Assembly (NCBI RefSeq): GCF_017875235.1
Contig: NZ_JAGGMI010000008.1
Location: 160,519 to 224,518, forward strand
DNA from: Asticcacaulis solisilvae
GTDB taxonomy: Bacteria; Pseudomonadota; Alphaproteobacteria; Caulobacterales; Caulobacteraceae
DNA: 64,000 nt
Direction: 5' to 3'
Both the position numbers and the translations under genes were made by a program. The notes below the pieces were generated by a model, which made no database searches, was not told the origin of the DNA, and saw nothing but the letters and a program-made list of their open reading frames with translations. Below are positions 42,671 through 53,300 of this stretch, piece by piece (position 1 is the first letter of the stretch; each line of letters begins with the position of its first letter).

Positions 42671-44152
42671 CTATGCCGCCGGGGGATTGAGGATCGCCTC
42701 CGCCCGCGCCTTTTCCTCAGCAGTCAGCTTCGGCTCAAGCGCCGTGGCCGCCTTGCGCCCTTCGTCGAGTCCTGCCGTTCCCGCCAGCCGGAACAGGGCG
42801 TAGGCGGTGGCCGCGTCCTTATCGCCGCCCTCGCCGCTCAGGAACATGGCGCCCAGCTTGAGCATGGCCTGGGCATCACCGCCCTGCGCCGCGAAAGTAA
42901 ACCAACGTCGCGCCATGGCCAGATCCTTGCCGACGATCTCGCCGGTGTAGAAATAGGTCCCCAAAGCCGTCTGGGCCGGGGCATTGCCCTTCAGCGCAGC
43001 CTCCTTGTAATAGACGATGGCCTTCTGCGGATCGGCGGCGACGATCCTGCCGGCGTCATACAGGCGCGCGGCCTCATACAGCGCGTCCGGATGGCCGCGT
43101 TTCGCGGCTTCCAGCAGCCACTGCGCCCCCTCCTTCGGCTTGGCCGTCACACCGTCCTCGCCGTCGATCAGGATGGCGCCCAGCTCGAACTGGGCGGGCG
43201 CGTAACCGACCTCGCCGGCCTTCTTGTAATATTTCATGGCCTTGGGAAGGCTTTGTTCGCCGCCATAGCCGCGGTCGAACATCCGCCCGACCAGGTAGGT
43301 GCCCGGAATGAAGCCGAACTTGTCGGCCTTCATGTGCCACTGGCGCGCCTTGATCGGGTCCTTCGCGGTCCCCCAGCCGGTCAGGTAGATGCGACCGAGC
43401 AGCATGGCCGCGTCCGACGGCGTCGACATGTAGTTCGGGTCGTTTTCATCGAAGCGCTGGGCGCCCCAATGCGGATTGAATGGCGCTTCGGTCGCCTCGG
43501 TCAGCCACTTGACGGCCTGTTGCGTGTCCTGCGGCGCGCCGAGGCCGGTCAGGTACATCTTGCCCATCATCAGCGCCGCGACCGGATAGCCCATCTTGTT
43601 ATAGGCGGTGCGGAACAGCTTCAGCGCCCCGGCATAGTCCTTGTTGTCGAAGGCCATGAAGGCGTCGCGCAAGGCCGTGTCGCGGCTGGCGATGGCGCTG
43701 CGGCCGGCGGTGAAGGCTTGGTCGCTCGACTGGCAGCTGTCGCCGCCGATGATGCCCATGACGCCGCGCCAGCCCGGCTGTTTCGATATCAGGTCCCGGT
43801 CATCGTCCATGGCGCTGCCGAACGGCGCCTTTTCGAGCAGGCTCCTGCGGTTGCTACGGCGCCGGCCACGATCATTGAGATAATCCGTGTAGACGTCGTC
43901 CATGCCGCCGGCGCCGATGAAGGCACACGACGATCCGCTGCGGGGGTCCGTCCGCGCCCAGCCGGGATAGGTCCCGGGCTTGCGCCGTCCGAATATGGTC
44001 ATGGTGTCGGGCTCGGGCCCCGGCGGCACGGCGGCGACCGCCGCGGCATCCGGTTTCGGCGCGGCCTCCGTGGTCTGCGCCATTACCGGCAACGGAAAGC
44101 CGCACAGAATTCCTGCAAACACGGCCCATGCCAACCGGCTTACGTACAACAT
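42671..44152 (-). CDS. Exported Sel1/TPR-repeat protein
   Basis: This 493-residue protein has a signal peptide ending LPVMAQTTE. An N-terminal segment of about 170 residues with two cysteines is not recognisable. About seven Sel1-like repeats follow (about 190-460), for example ALMMGKMYLTGLGAPQDTQQ, AMLLGRIYLTGWGTAKDPIK and AQTALGTYFYTGEIVGKDLA. Sel1 proteins are protein-interaction scaffolds, often in envelope processes. GGAGGGG precedes the ATG. It is divergent from the TolA/TonB-like gene, with a 320-bp gap containing an AT-rich ATATTATATTATCC stretch likely to be promoter DNA. Confidence 0.9.
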   Translation of the reverse strand: MLYVSRLAWAVFAGILCGFPLPVMAQTTEAAPKPDAAAVAAVPPGPEPDTMTIFGRRKPGTYPGWARTDPRSGSSCAFIGAGGMDDVYTDYLNDRGRRRSNRRSLLEKAPFGSAMDDDRDLISKQPGWRGVMGIIGGDSCQSSDQAFTAGRSAIASRDTALRDAFMAFDNKDYAGALKLFRTAYNKMGYPVAALMMGKMYLTGLGAPQDTQQAVKWLTEATEAPFNPHWGAQRFDENDPNYMSTPSDAAMLLGRIYLTGWGTAKDPIKARQWHMKADKFGFIPGTYLVGRMFDRGYGGEQSLPKAMKYYKKAGEVGYAPAQFELGAILIDGEDGVTAKPKEGAQWLLEAAKRGHPDALYEAARLYDAGRIVAADPQKAIVYYKEAALKGNAPAQTALGTYFYTGEIVGKDLAMARRWFTFAAQGGDAQAMLKLGAMFLSGEGGDKDAATAYALFRLAGTAGLDEGRKAATALEPKLTAEEKARAEAILNPPAA

Positions 44153-44472
44153 TGTCCCCTCCGCAATGCTTCGTTTTACGGCATCATATTATATTATCCT
44201 TCGCCTGCACACTTTTAATCTGCATTTCAATGCATCCCAACTTTGGGGAACAGTCTCCATTACATGAGATTGCATGGCCTTTGTCAGGCCCCGAAGCGCG
44301 CCTGGACAAATCGCCATATCGAGCGTCAGGAAGTCCACGAGCGCGCGACGAACGCCGGGCGAAGGCCAAGGCCTACAAGTTCTCCGGCGCCGGCAGCATC
44401 CGGGGTCATGCAGACGGCGCACACGACGGAGGCTGTTTGCCAATTGTCACAGAGTCACGGTACTCACGCAAC

Positions 44473-45183
44473 ATGCTCCCTACGCTTCCCCGCCTGCCAG
44501 TACTCAAACCCTTTTTGCTGCGCTACCGGAAAGGGCTGGCAGTCGCTGGCTCCCTAATGCTGCACGTCACGGTCGTTGCCATTCTGATTGTGCCGAGGTC
44601 AGGGGCGATTTCGCGGTTCGACTCCCGTATGGCCGGTGATCACGACGTGGAAGGCATCGCAGTCTCCCTGCTCGAGGCGACGGAACCGGCAACGGCCTCC
44701 CCCGAAGCCAACCCGGAGGCGGCGAACCCGTCCACACTCCCTCTGCCGGGGGCACCGTCCGACGCAAACGGAGACCCGGCCGATGCACCTCAGCCGCCGC
44801 AATCCCCGCCTGTTGCAGACGGCGCTGGCGACGGCGCGACCGCGGAACCCCTGGCTCAGACGACAACGCCCAGTGATCAGGACGGCAATATCCGGATTGA
44901 GGATCGTCAGAACCAGATAGCGAGCGAGCTATGGAAGGCGGTTGAGCCGTGCTGGCAACGCATGGCCGACAGGGGTACGGCCAGCGTTACCCTGAACATC
45001 GGCTTTTCGCAGCTCGGCAATTTATCGCGGCCGCTGCAAGGCGTTCGTGAGCCAAATGCACTGCCCGACGATCGCCAGCTCCAGTCCGAAGCCACGGCCA
45101 TCCGCGCGTTCCAAGCGTGCGGCCCCTACCTCGTCGCCTTTGGACTGGATGAGGTAAACCTGGTCTTTCCAGCCATAAAATAA
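44473..45183 (+). CDS. TolA/TonB-like envelope protein
   Basis: This 236-residue protein has a basic N-terminus (FLLRYRKG), one membrane helix at about 24-42 (GSLMLHVTVVAILIV) carrying a histidine, and a proline/alanine-rich periplasmic spacer (about 70-140). The compact C-terminal domain has WKAVEPCWQRM and later AIRAFQACGPYLVAFGLDEVNLVF. The C-terminal pattern, with two conserved cysteines, is that of alphaproteobacterial TolA/TonB C-terminal domains. It would span the periplasm to contact outer-membrane partners. It is isolated from exbBD/tolQR. The start is the ATG at 44473; the ribosome site is weak and a start slightly upstream is possible. Confidence 0.75.
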   Translation: MLPTLPRLPVLKPFLLRYRKGLAVAGSLMLHVTVVAILIVPRSGAISRFDSRMAGDHDVEGIAVSLLEATEPATASPEANPEAANPSTLPLPGAPSDANGDPADAPQPPQSPPVADGAGDGATAEPLAQTTTPSDQDGNIRIEDRQNQIASELWKAVEPCWQRMADRGTASVTLNIGFSQLGNLSRPLQGVREPNALPDDRQLQSEATAIRAFQACGPYLVAFGLDEVNLVFPAIK

Positions 45184-45185
45184 GT

Positions 45186-45209
45186 GGCAGCCGAATCTGT
45201 CCGGCTGCC
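45186..45209. terminator. Hairpin between convergent genes
   Basis: GGCAGCCG pairs with CGGCTGCC around eight bases immediately after the TolA/TonB-like gene and before the convergent beta-helix gene end. It has no strong T-run. Confidence 0.45.
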
Positions 45210-45219
45210 CCTACCCATC

Positions 45220-46572
45220 CTAACAGATTGGCGTCGCGGCGTTCTGAATGATATTGTCGTCGGTGCTGGCGCCCAGAACCGTGCCGCCGCTTCCGCGATT
45301 AATACCGCAGGTTAGTTGCGGAGTCGTTTTCTGCACGACGATATTGGCCGTATTCCTAATGATGTTGTTGCGCGTGATAACCCGTTGTCCGGCTGTATAA
45401 ATGCCATTTGCATTTGCGGCCGTAAGACCGTTCTGCTCGATCAGGTTGCCGAGCAGAAGCACGTCCTGGCTGCCGCTTTCGACACGCACCCCGTCGCCAT
45501 CGTTGTTGAAAATCTTCATGCCCTGAATGGTCGCCGCCGACACGTTCTCAAGTTTCAGGCCAATACCGCCGCTTGTTCCCGACCAAGAACCGGTAAGGGT
45601 AACGCCGCGTGCATCCTTTACGTACCAGCCTTCGAGACGATTGGTGTCAGCCAGACAGTCTGTGCAGAATATCCACTCCGGCACGATCCAGGCTGCCGCA
45701 TTGGCGTCACGCACGATCGAAAATCCGACGTCACACTTCACGGCACTGATGCGGTTGCCATATACGCCCGACACGCCGCTGCGGATGACCACACCATAGT
45801 CACATGTCGCGTTATTGCTCCCACTGAAGTCGCCTTCCACCAGAATATTGGTAATATGCAGGTCCGTATTACTTTGCGTGTCAGTGGGATTTCCAAGCTG
45901 ACCTATCGTCATGCCACCGGCCATATTGTGCGTGGCCAGTGCCGGTACGTTCTTGATAGATACTCCGTCGATATAGAGCGTCGCATTATTCTCCCGCACG
46001 ATAACGCCCCACTTTACATTGGTCATGGAGATATTGGCGAAATGGGAATTGACCGTGTCCTTGATTTTGATGCCGATACCCCGGTTGTTCGCTACAGAGC
46101 TACCGTAACCATCAATTGACAGGTCGGAAATTGAAACCAAAATCCGGTCGCTGCCGCCTGTAAAGACGTCAAGTACTGCCGTGTCTGCTGATGGGTTCGA
46201 TGCCGCTACGTACTTTAGGGTGGTAACGCCGACCCCGGCGCCTTTTAGGGAAGCACTGACGGTTATAGGCAGCGTTGGAACGGGGTATATGCCTGCGGGT
46301 ATTTGAAAGCCTTTTGTATCGCCGCTGGCGTAGTTAAGTCTGTGATTAATAACGCTATAATTATGGACGGCACAATCGGATTCCGTGATTACCGGATTTT
46401 GATTATCGCAATAGGTCTTGGTCCATAAATCCGGAATGACAACTTCAGATGCATTGGCAAAGGAATTTACCTGCAAACATGTCCATATAATCGCACCAAT
46501 AGTTGAAAGTTTTGCAAGTTTGTTTCTACGATATTGAGACGACGCTGTTTTTGCCGAAATGGAAGCAGCCAT
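45220..46572 (-). CDS. Exported right-handed beta-helix protein
   Basis: This 450-residue protein has a hydrophobic signal (LSTIGAIIWTCLQVNSFANA). After a short lead the sequence is a parallel beta-helix of the pectate-lyase/phage-tailspike kind. Repeating coils of about 22 residues include ISDLSIDGYG, FANISMTNVKWGVIVRENNA, AATIQGMKIFNNDGDGV and DVLLLGNLIEQNGLTAANANGI. Several cysteines occur (YCDNQNP, SDCAVH, FCTDCLAD). No catalytic motif is clear, so it may bind or cut a polysaccharide. Its base composition is visibly lower in GC than its neighbours, suggesting acquisition. GGGGGA precedes the ATG. It follows the outer-membrane receptor gene by about 100 bp on the same strand. Confidence 0.82.
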   Translation of the reverse strand: MAASISAKTASSQYRRNKLAKLSTIGAIIWTCLQVNSFANASEVVIPDLWTKTYCDNQNPVITESDCAVHNYSVINHRLNYASGDTKGFQIPAGIYPVPTLPITVSASLKGAGVGVTTLKYVAASNPSADTAVLDVFTGGSDRILVSISDLSIDGYGSSVANNRGIGIKIKDTVNSHFANISMTNVKWGVIVRENNATLYIDGVSIKNVPALATHNMAGGMTIGQLGNPTDTQSNTDLHITNILVEGDFSGSNNATCDYGVVIRSGVSGVYGNRISAVKCDVGFSIVRDANAAAWIVPEWIFCTDCLADTNRLEGWYVKDARGVTLTGSWSGTSGGIGLKLENVSAATIQGMKIFNNDGDGVRVESGSQDVLLLGNLIEQNGLTAANANGIYTAGQRVITRNNIIRNTANIVVQKTTPQLTCGINRGSGGTVLGASTDDNIIQNAATPIC

Positions 46573-46673
46573 TATTTCCCCCAAAGTGATTCGATATTCC
46601 GTCTTTCGACCTTCTATCTCACCCCTACACGGCACGCAACGAGGGGTTGCCTCCCCCTTCGTCGTTTGGGCCC

Positions 46674-48875
46674 CTACTTCTTCACCGGCGCTTTCGGGCC
46701 GCCGATCTGCCGGCTCAGGCCGATATAGACGGTCGGCGAAGCGCGGTCATTGACGAAGCGGCTCTTGACCAGCGGCGTGTCGGTGACCGTGATCATGCGC
46801 GTGGTCCGCAGCGGATCCTGGACCGTCACGGTCAGGGACAGCTTCTTGGTCAGGTTGCGGCGGTAGTTGACGCTGCCTTGCGCATAGCCTTCCGAATAGC
46901 CCTGGCCGGTAAAGCGCTTGCCGTTCAGCCGGTAATTGAGCGACAGCTGGCTTGTATCCTTGAAGGTGTAGCTGGCATTGATGCTGCCGCTCGGCACCGT
47001 CGCCGTCTGCGCTTCCGGGTAATACGGCGTCAGCAACTCTACGAAGGTCACGGTCGCCTCGGCGTTGATGCTGAATTTTTTGTCGACGCGCTTGGACCAG
47101 CTCAGCGTCACGCCGCTGTTGGTCTGGTGGCCGAAGTTCAGCCGCGAGCTTTCCGTCACCAGGTTGCCGAGGTTGAGCGGATCGGGAACGATGCGGCTGG
47201 ACGAGACGATGGTGTCGTCGTCGAAGCGGTAGAAGCCGCGTACCGCATAATTGCCGGTCTTGCCCGTGACCTCGTAGCTGACTTCGAAATTGTCGCTTTC
47301 CTGCGGCTCCAGGTTTTCATTGCCGACGCTGACCGAGCCCGACGAGCGGTAGATCAGGCCGGGATTGAGGTCGGTCGCCGCCGGACGCTGCTGCTTGTGC
47401 GTATAGCTCAGGCGTATCTTCCGGTCCTTCGACAGGGCATAGGTGGCGAACAGGCTGGGGTTCAGCCGCACATAGTCGATCTCGCCACTGTTGCCGTTGC
47501 GCGCCTCCGACGTCTCGAGCGCCAGCGCCTCGGCGCGCAGGCCCGCCAGTACCGTCCATTTCGGGCCGAACTCCTTCTGCACCGTGCCGTAGACCGCGCT
47601 GACCGTCTGGCGGTAGCGGAAGTCACTGCCGAACAGGGTCTGCTCGGTCAGCGCCGTTTCCGACGCGCCCGGTCCGAACGAGACATTGGTGGCGCGGCTG
47701 TCCTCTACGGTCAGCTGCGCGCCGGTCGCCACCTGGACGCGCCCGAAGGTCGTGTTGTAATCGGCCTGAAGCAGCAGGTTCTGCGTCGACGTATCGCCTT
47801 CGGTGCGGCTGAAGCGCGTGCCGGCATTGGCGGGCACGGACGACAGGCTGTAGGTCGAGGCGTCGCGCGACAGGTTTTCGCTGTCGGTCGAGGACAGGCT
47901 GATATCGAGCTTCAGCGACTGATCCGGCTTTGCGCCATAATGGACGTAGCCCAGGCCCACCGTCGCGAAGCCGTTTTCATAGGTGCTGGTGTTCCGGCCA
48001 GAGAAGATGTCGGTGGCCGCGCCCCCTGCCCCCAGCTGCGACGCGGTGTTGACCGAGAGGTTGTCGCCTTCCCCCTTGCGCAGGTTCAGCGTCCCGGTGA
48101 GGATATCGTTGTCGCCCAGGTCGTACTGGGCATTGGTCATCAGCGAGGTGCCAAGATATTTCGAGGCATTCTCGCCTGCGAACAGCGACGCCCGCGTCGG
48201 GTTGCCCAAGGCGTCGAAGGCCTGGGTCTCGCCCCGGAAGGTCATGTCGTTGCGCGAGTCGATATAGGAGCCCGACGCCGTCATGCTGAACTTGCCGTTG
48301 ACGTAGGAACCGAAACCAAAAGCATTGCCGCCACCCGGCGACGCGATCTGGGCCGTGAGGTTGCCGAACATGCCGGGCGGCATGTTGCGCTTGGTGACGA
48401 TGTTGACGATGGGCCCTGAGCTATCCGACGAATATTGCGAGCCGGGGTTAGAGATGACCTCGACCGACGAGATATAGGCCGACGGCATGGAGCGCAGGGC
48501 ATAGCCGCGATTGTCGCCGGAAAACATCAGGGATGGCCGGCCGTTGAGCAGGACCTTCGCCGCCTGGCCGCGCACGCTGACATTGCCGTCTGCATCGACG
48601 TTGACGCCCGGCACCTTGTTGAGTGCATCCTCGGCGGTGCCGGTATTGGCGTCGGCATTCTTCGTGACGTCGTAGACCTCCTTGCCCACGGCGTCGGTCT
48701 TCTTGGCCGTGATGGTGACGGGTCCCTCCGCCTCGGCGGGCTTGTCCTTCGCCGTTTCCTTTGCCTCGGTCTTCGGCTTTTCCGCCGTATCCTGGGCCAT
48801 GACCGGCAATACCGTACCCGTGGCAGCGACCGTTACAACGGCAATAATCCCATATTTTGAAAGTGTTCGCGCCAT
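46674..48875 (-). CDS. TonB-dependent outer-membrane receptor (OMP_b-brl_3 barrel type)
   Basis: This 733-residue protein has a signal peptide ending TVLPVMAQD. A lysine/glutamate-rich linker (about 32-55) leads to a TonB-box-like VTITAKK. A short plug follows with AEDALNKVPGVNVDADGNVSVRG, KVLLNGRPS and SVEVISNPGSQY. The barrel resembles the OMP_b-brl_3 group, with signature KRNMPPG. It ends in KAPVKK and not an aromatic residue; the last strand is YIGLSRQIG. Upstream is a divergent gap with the beta-lactamase-like gene. The beta-helix gene downstream may be in the same operon, so both could serve polysaccharide use. Confidence 0.9.
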   Translation of the reverse strand: MARTLSKYGIIAVVTVAATGTVLPVMAQDTAEKPKTEAKETAKDKPAEAEGPVTITAKKTDAVGKEVYDVTKNADANTGTAEDALNKVPGVNVDADGNVSVRGQAAKVLLNGRPSLMFSGDNRGYALRSMPSAYISSVEVISNPGSQYSSDSSGPIVNIVTKRNMPPGMFGNLTAQIASPGGGNAFGFGSYVNGKFSMTASGSYIDSRNDMTFRGETQAFDALGNPTRASLFAGENASKYLGTSLMTNAQYDLGDNDILTGTLNLRKGEGDNLSVNTASQLGAGGAATDIFSGRNTSTYENGFATVGLGYVHYGAKPDQSLKLDISLSSTDSENLSRDASTYSLSSVPANAGTRFSRTEGDTSTQNLLLQADYNTTFGRVQVATGAQLTVEDSRATNVSFGPGASETALTEQTLFGSDFRYRQTVSAVYGTVQKEFGPKWTVLAGLRAEALALETSEARNGNSGEIDYVRLNPSLFATYALSKDRKIRLSYTHKQQRPAATDLNPGLIYRSSGSVSVGNENLEPQESDNFEVSYEVTGKTGNYAVRGFYRFDDDTIVSSSRIVPDPLNLGNLVTESSRLNFGHQTNSGVTLSWSKRVDKKFSINAEATVTFVELLTPYYPEAQTATVPSGSINASYTFKDTSQLSLNYRLNGKRFTGQGYSEGYAQGSVNYRRNLTKKLSLTVTVQDPLRTTRMITVTDTPLVKSRFVNDRASPTVYIGLSRQIGGPKAPVKK

Positions 48876-49109
48876 ATCATCCCCCGGCTGTAGCTTTTCC
48901 AGTTTCCACCAGACACCGGTGTCGCAATTGTGGCGATTCGTGGCTGCCGAACATTAAATGTCTGACATAAATGCAGGGCGGCAATAAATGATCGCCGTAT
49001 ACGCGTTGCAAACCGGCGGGCTCAGAAAGTTCCGCTTTGCAAGACGGCCCCATGACGCAATAAAGAGGCCAACGCCCGCCACGAACGTGCGGGCAATGGG
49101 AGCGAATGC

Positions 49110-50369
49110 ATGAGAGCCATCAACCGATTTGTCGTACAGGCCGTACTGGCGGCCGCCTTGCTGGCCGGTGGCGCCGGAACGGTCATGGCGCAGGCCGCCC
49201 CGGCGGCGGCCGAAGCCCACGCCATTTCGCCGGAGCGCCTCGGCCGCCTCAAGCAGGCCATTCAGGACTATGTCGATCAGGGCCGGCTGGCTGGCGCGGT
49301 CGTGCAGATCCGCCAGGACGGCCGCGAGGTTTTTTCAGTCGCGGCCGGCTGGCGCGACAAGGAAGCCAAGTCGCCGATGCAGACCGACACCATTTTCCGG
49401 ATCGCTTCGCAGTCCAAGGCGCTGACCAGCGTCGCGATCATGATGCTCAGCGAGGACGGCAAGCTGCTCTTAAGCGATCCTGTCGGCAAGTACCTGCCCG
49501 AATGGACCAAAACGACCGTTGCCGTCACCACCGCTGATGGGGGGTACAGCGTGGCGCCCGCCAAGCGCCCGATCACCATCCGCGACCTGCTGACCCACAC
49601 CTCCGGTATTTCCTATGGCTGGGGACCGGGCGAAAAGGCGTGGAAGGACGCCGGCATCACCGGCTGGTACTTCGCCGACCGAAACGAACCCGTCTCCGCC
49701 GTCGTCGCGCGCATGGGCAGCCTGCCCATGGCGGCGCAGCCGGGCGAGCAGTTCGTCTATGGCTACAGCACTGACATCCTGGGCGTCATCGTCGAAAAGG
49801 TCAGCGGCAAGACGCTGGACGCCTTTCTTTCCGAACGGTTGATCCGGCCGCTCGGCATGAAGGACACCTCTTTCTACCTGCCGCGCGACAAGGCCGGGCG
49901 TCTGGCGACGGTCTATGCCGCAGGCGAAGGCGGCGTTAAACCCGCACCGGCCTCGGGCCAGGGTCATTACCTGGACGGACCGCGCCTGGCCTTTTCCGGC
50001 GGCGCGGGGCTGTTGTCGACCGCCCCCGACTACGCCCGGTTCCTGGAAATGCTGCGCGGGGGCGGCGAACTCGATGGCCGGCGCTATCTGAGCCGCAAGT
50101 CGGTGGAACTGATGACCAGCAACCACCTCAACATTCCCTATGAGCCGGGCAAGGGCTTCGGCCTTGGCTTCAGCATCCGCGAGGATGTCGGCAAGGCCGG
50201 CGAGCCCGGTTCGAAAGGCGAGTTCGCCTGGGGCGGCGCCTACCACTCGACCTATTGGGTCGATCCCGCCGAAGGCCTGACGGTCGTCTACATGACCCAG
50301 TTGCTGCCGGCGGGCGACATAGACGACCACGGCAAACTCAGGACGCTGATCTACCAGGCGCTGGACTGA
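49110..50369 (+). CDS. Exported class C beta-lactamase-family serine hydrolase
   Basis: This 419-residue protein has a signal peptide ending GTVMAQAAP. The catalytic SxxK is SQSK at residues 100-103. The second motif is YGYSTD (Y-S-T in place of Y-x-N) and the third is near WGGAYHSTYW in place of KTG. These are the signs of the broad beta-lactamase-related esterase/peptidase group (PF00144: EstB, D-aminopeptidase, PBP4* types), and not of true AmpC. It probably acts on esters or D-amino-acid peptides in the periplasm. GGGAG precedes the ATG. It converges with the first large RTX gene 30 bp away. Confidence 0.92.
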   Translation: MRAINRFVVQAVLAAALLAGGAGTVMAQAAPAAAEAHAISPERLGRLKQAIQDYVDQGRLAGAVVQIRQDGREVFSVAAGWRDKEAKSPMQTDTIFRIASQSKALTSVAIMMLSEDGKLLLSDPVGKYLPEWTKTTVAVTTADGGYSVAPAKRPITIRDLLTHTSGISYGWGPGEKAWKDAGITGWYFADRNEPVSAVVARMGSLPMAAQPGEQFVYGYSTDILGVIVEKVSGKTLDAFLSERLIRPLGMKDTSFYLPRDKAGRLATVYAAGEGGVKPAPASGQGHYLDGPRLAFSGGAGLLSTAPDYARFLEMLRGGGELDGRRYLSRKSVELMTSNHLNIPYEPGKGFGLGFSIREDVGKAGEPGSKGEFAWGGAYHSTYWVDPAEGLTVVYMTQLLPAGDIDDHGKLRTLIYQALD

Positions 50370-50399
50370 TCTCAACCTTCAGGCCCGTGAGGACATGCT

Positions 50400-53300
50400 C
50401 TAAATGAAGAACAGGTCGTCCCGGGTGAGCCCCGGCGCGCCGTCGAAGCCGGCCAGGTCGACCGCCGCGCCCGCGCCGTTGCCGTCCGCGTCCCAGTAGA
50501 GATGCCCCGTCGCCGCGTCCCAGACGAACTGCGCGCCAGGTCCCACGGCCATGCTCCCCGCCGTGAACTGCGCCGCCGTGAGCCTGTGGCCCGCCGCGAA
50601 GCCGTAGTCCGCGCCCGAAAACACCAGGCGGTCGATGCCGTGGATGAAGTCCGTGATCCGGTCGGCGCCATTGAGGGTGCCCAACGAGAAGACGAAATCG
50701 TCACGTCCCGTGCCGCCGGTCAGGCTGTCATCGCCCTGCCCGCCTGTCAGGGTGTCATTGCCGTTGCCGCCGCTAAGGAGATTGGCGCCGGCATTGCCCG
50801 TGATCCGGTTGCTCAGTCCATTGCCGGTGCCGGCAAGCGCCGTCCCTGTCAGGATGAGATTTTCGACTTCCGTCGCCATGGCCCAGTCGATGGACGTGTA
50901 GGCGATGTCGATGCCCTCGCCCGCGACTTCGATGGCGCGGTCGCCTATGTGGTCGATATAGTAGGTGTCGTTGCCTGTTCCGCCTGACATGCGGTCATTC
51001 TCGGTGCCGCCGTCCAGCACGTCGTCGCCGTCACCACCGTTCAGCGTATCCCAGCGCTGGCCGCCGAGGAGGGTGTCACTGCCCGCGCCGCCTTCGACAA
51101 GGTCGCTTTCGGTGCCGCCGTCGATGCTGTCATTGCCGTCGCCGCCATTGATGGTGTCGTGGCCGCTGCCGCCCGACAGCGTATTGTCGCCGGTGTTTCC
51201 GTACATGACGTTATGCAGGCTGTTGCCGATGCTCGAAGCGTTCGCCGAACCCGTAAACATGACCATTTCGACATTGGCCGACATGTTCCATGTCACCGTC
51301 GCCGCGACGATGTCATAGCCCTCATTGACGGCAGTATTCTCGTTTACGCGATCGCCGGCGTAGTCGACATAGTAGTAATCGTCACCCAGGCCGCCGAACA
51401 TCTGGTCATTGTCCGCCCCTCCGTCCAGCCGGTCATTGCCGTCGCCGCCGATCAGCGTGTCCCAGCGCGCGCCACCCAGCAGATAGTCATCGCCTATACC
51501 GCCATCGAGGCTGTCCGCGCCCGCCGCACCGTCAAGCGTGTCTGCGCTGGCCCCGCCCGACAGCGTATTGGCCAGTGCGTTGCCGACGATCCGGTTGCTA
51601 AGGCCGTTGCCCGCGCCGGTCGTGGCCGCGCCCGTCAGGGTCAGGTTATCGAGATCGGCCGACAGCGACCAGTTGATGGTCGAAATGACACTGTCGTTGC
51701 CTTCGCCGACCAGCTCATAGGTCCGGTCGCCGGTATTGTCGACGTAGTAGGTGTCGTTGCCCTTGCCACCGTACATCTGGTCGTTGTCCAGCCCGCCATC
51801 GAGCGTATCGTCGCCCTCGCCGCCTCTGAGCGTATCCCAGCGCTCGCCGCCCAGAAGGCTGTCATTGCCCAGTCCGCCGCTCAGACTGTCTGCTCCGGCC
51901 AGCCCCGAAAGCGTGTCATCCATGATCAGGCCTGTGAGGGTATCCGCGCCCGCCGTGCCGTCGATCGCCAGGCTGGCCGACAGGCTGTAGGTAACGCCGC
52001 CGACGATGATCGCCGCAACCTTGCCTTCCGCCCCATAGTGGTTGACCAGGCGGATAGAATCCGTTCCCGGGCCGACGCCGATGACCAGATCGTCCCCGCT
52101 GCGTTCGAACCGCACGCCTTCGATCACCAGCGTCCGGGTCGTGAATTCGATGACATCGGCGTCACCCGCGGCCGGCGTCTGAACGGTGTCCTGGCCGTCG
52201 CCGATGGCGAACTGATAGCGGTCATTGCCTGCGCCGCCCTCCAGCCAGTCATTGCCGACGCCGCCCTTCAGCACATCGTCGCCGCCAAGGCCGATCAGGG
52301 TGTCGGCATCGCCATGGCCGGTGATGGTGTCGTTGAATTCGCCGCCGCGCAGGGAGTCGGCCGCCGAAGTGCCGCCAAAGGTCAGTCCATGGCTCAGGTC
52401 ATAGCTGACGCCACCGATCTCCAGCGTCTTCACCTGCGCCGTGCCGTCATTGGCAAAGTGTTGGATCAGCCGTACGCTGTCCGCCGCCGCGCCGTAACGG
52501 ATGTACAGGTCGTCGCCCATGCGCACCATGCGGACCTCGGCCATGGTCACGCCGGTGATTTCCAGCACGTCATTGTCCGCGCCCGTCGAGCCGGAGACGA
52601 TGGTGTCGCTGCGGCCCGCGCCGACGCCTACGATATAGCGATCGTCGCCCGCTCCACCGGTCAGGCGGTCACTGCCCGCACCGCCGATCAGGGTGTCGTT
52701 CCACTGGGTGGCGATGATCTGATTGCCGTTACTGAGGTTGGAGGCGCGCACCGTGATGGCGCTGCCGATCCTGCCTGAAAAATCGACCGCGCCGATATTG
52801 GACAGGCTGATCGTGCTGCCATCGCCGCCCGCGCCGGGAACACCGCCATAGGTAAACGTCGTGACCGCGTTCAGTTGCTGGACGGTGGCTTTCAGGTCGT
52901 AGCCGCCGGCGCGCATGTCGATCTGTTCGATGCCACTTATTGTCGCGGCGCTGAGGTCACCATAGCCGCCGAGCGTATCGCTGCCGTTGCCGCCGTCATA
53001 GATTTCGCCCGCCTGGAAGGCATCGTCGACCTGCAGGACGTCGTTGCCTTCTTCGCCTTCCAGCCGGTCGATACCGGTACCGCCCTGCAGTATATCATTC
53101 CCTCCCCGGCCCAGCAAGATGTCATTGCCCGCGCCGCCGGTCAGGCTGTCACTGCTGTCGCCGCTCAGCAGCGCGTCATTACCGTCGCCGCCGTCCAGGA
53201 CGCTGTTGACGCCGTCATTGCCATCGATCCAGTCGTTGCCCTCGCCGCCCCGGACCGTATTGCTGCCCGTCCCGCCTTCGAGCGTGTCGTCACCGGCGCC

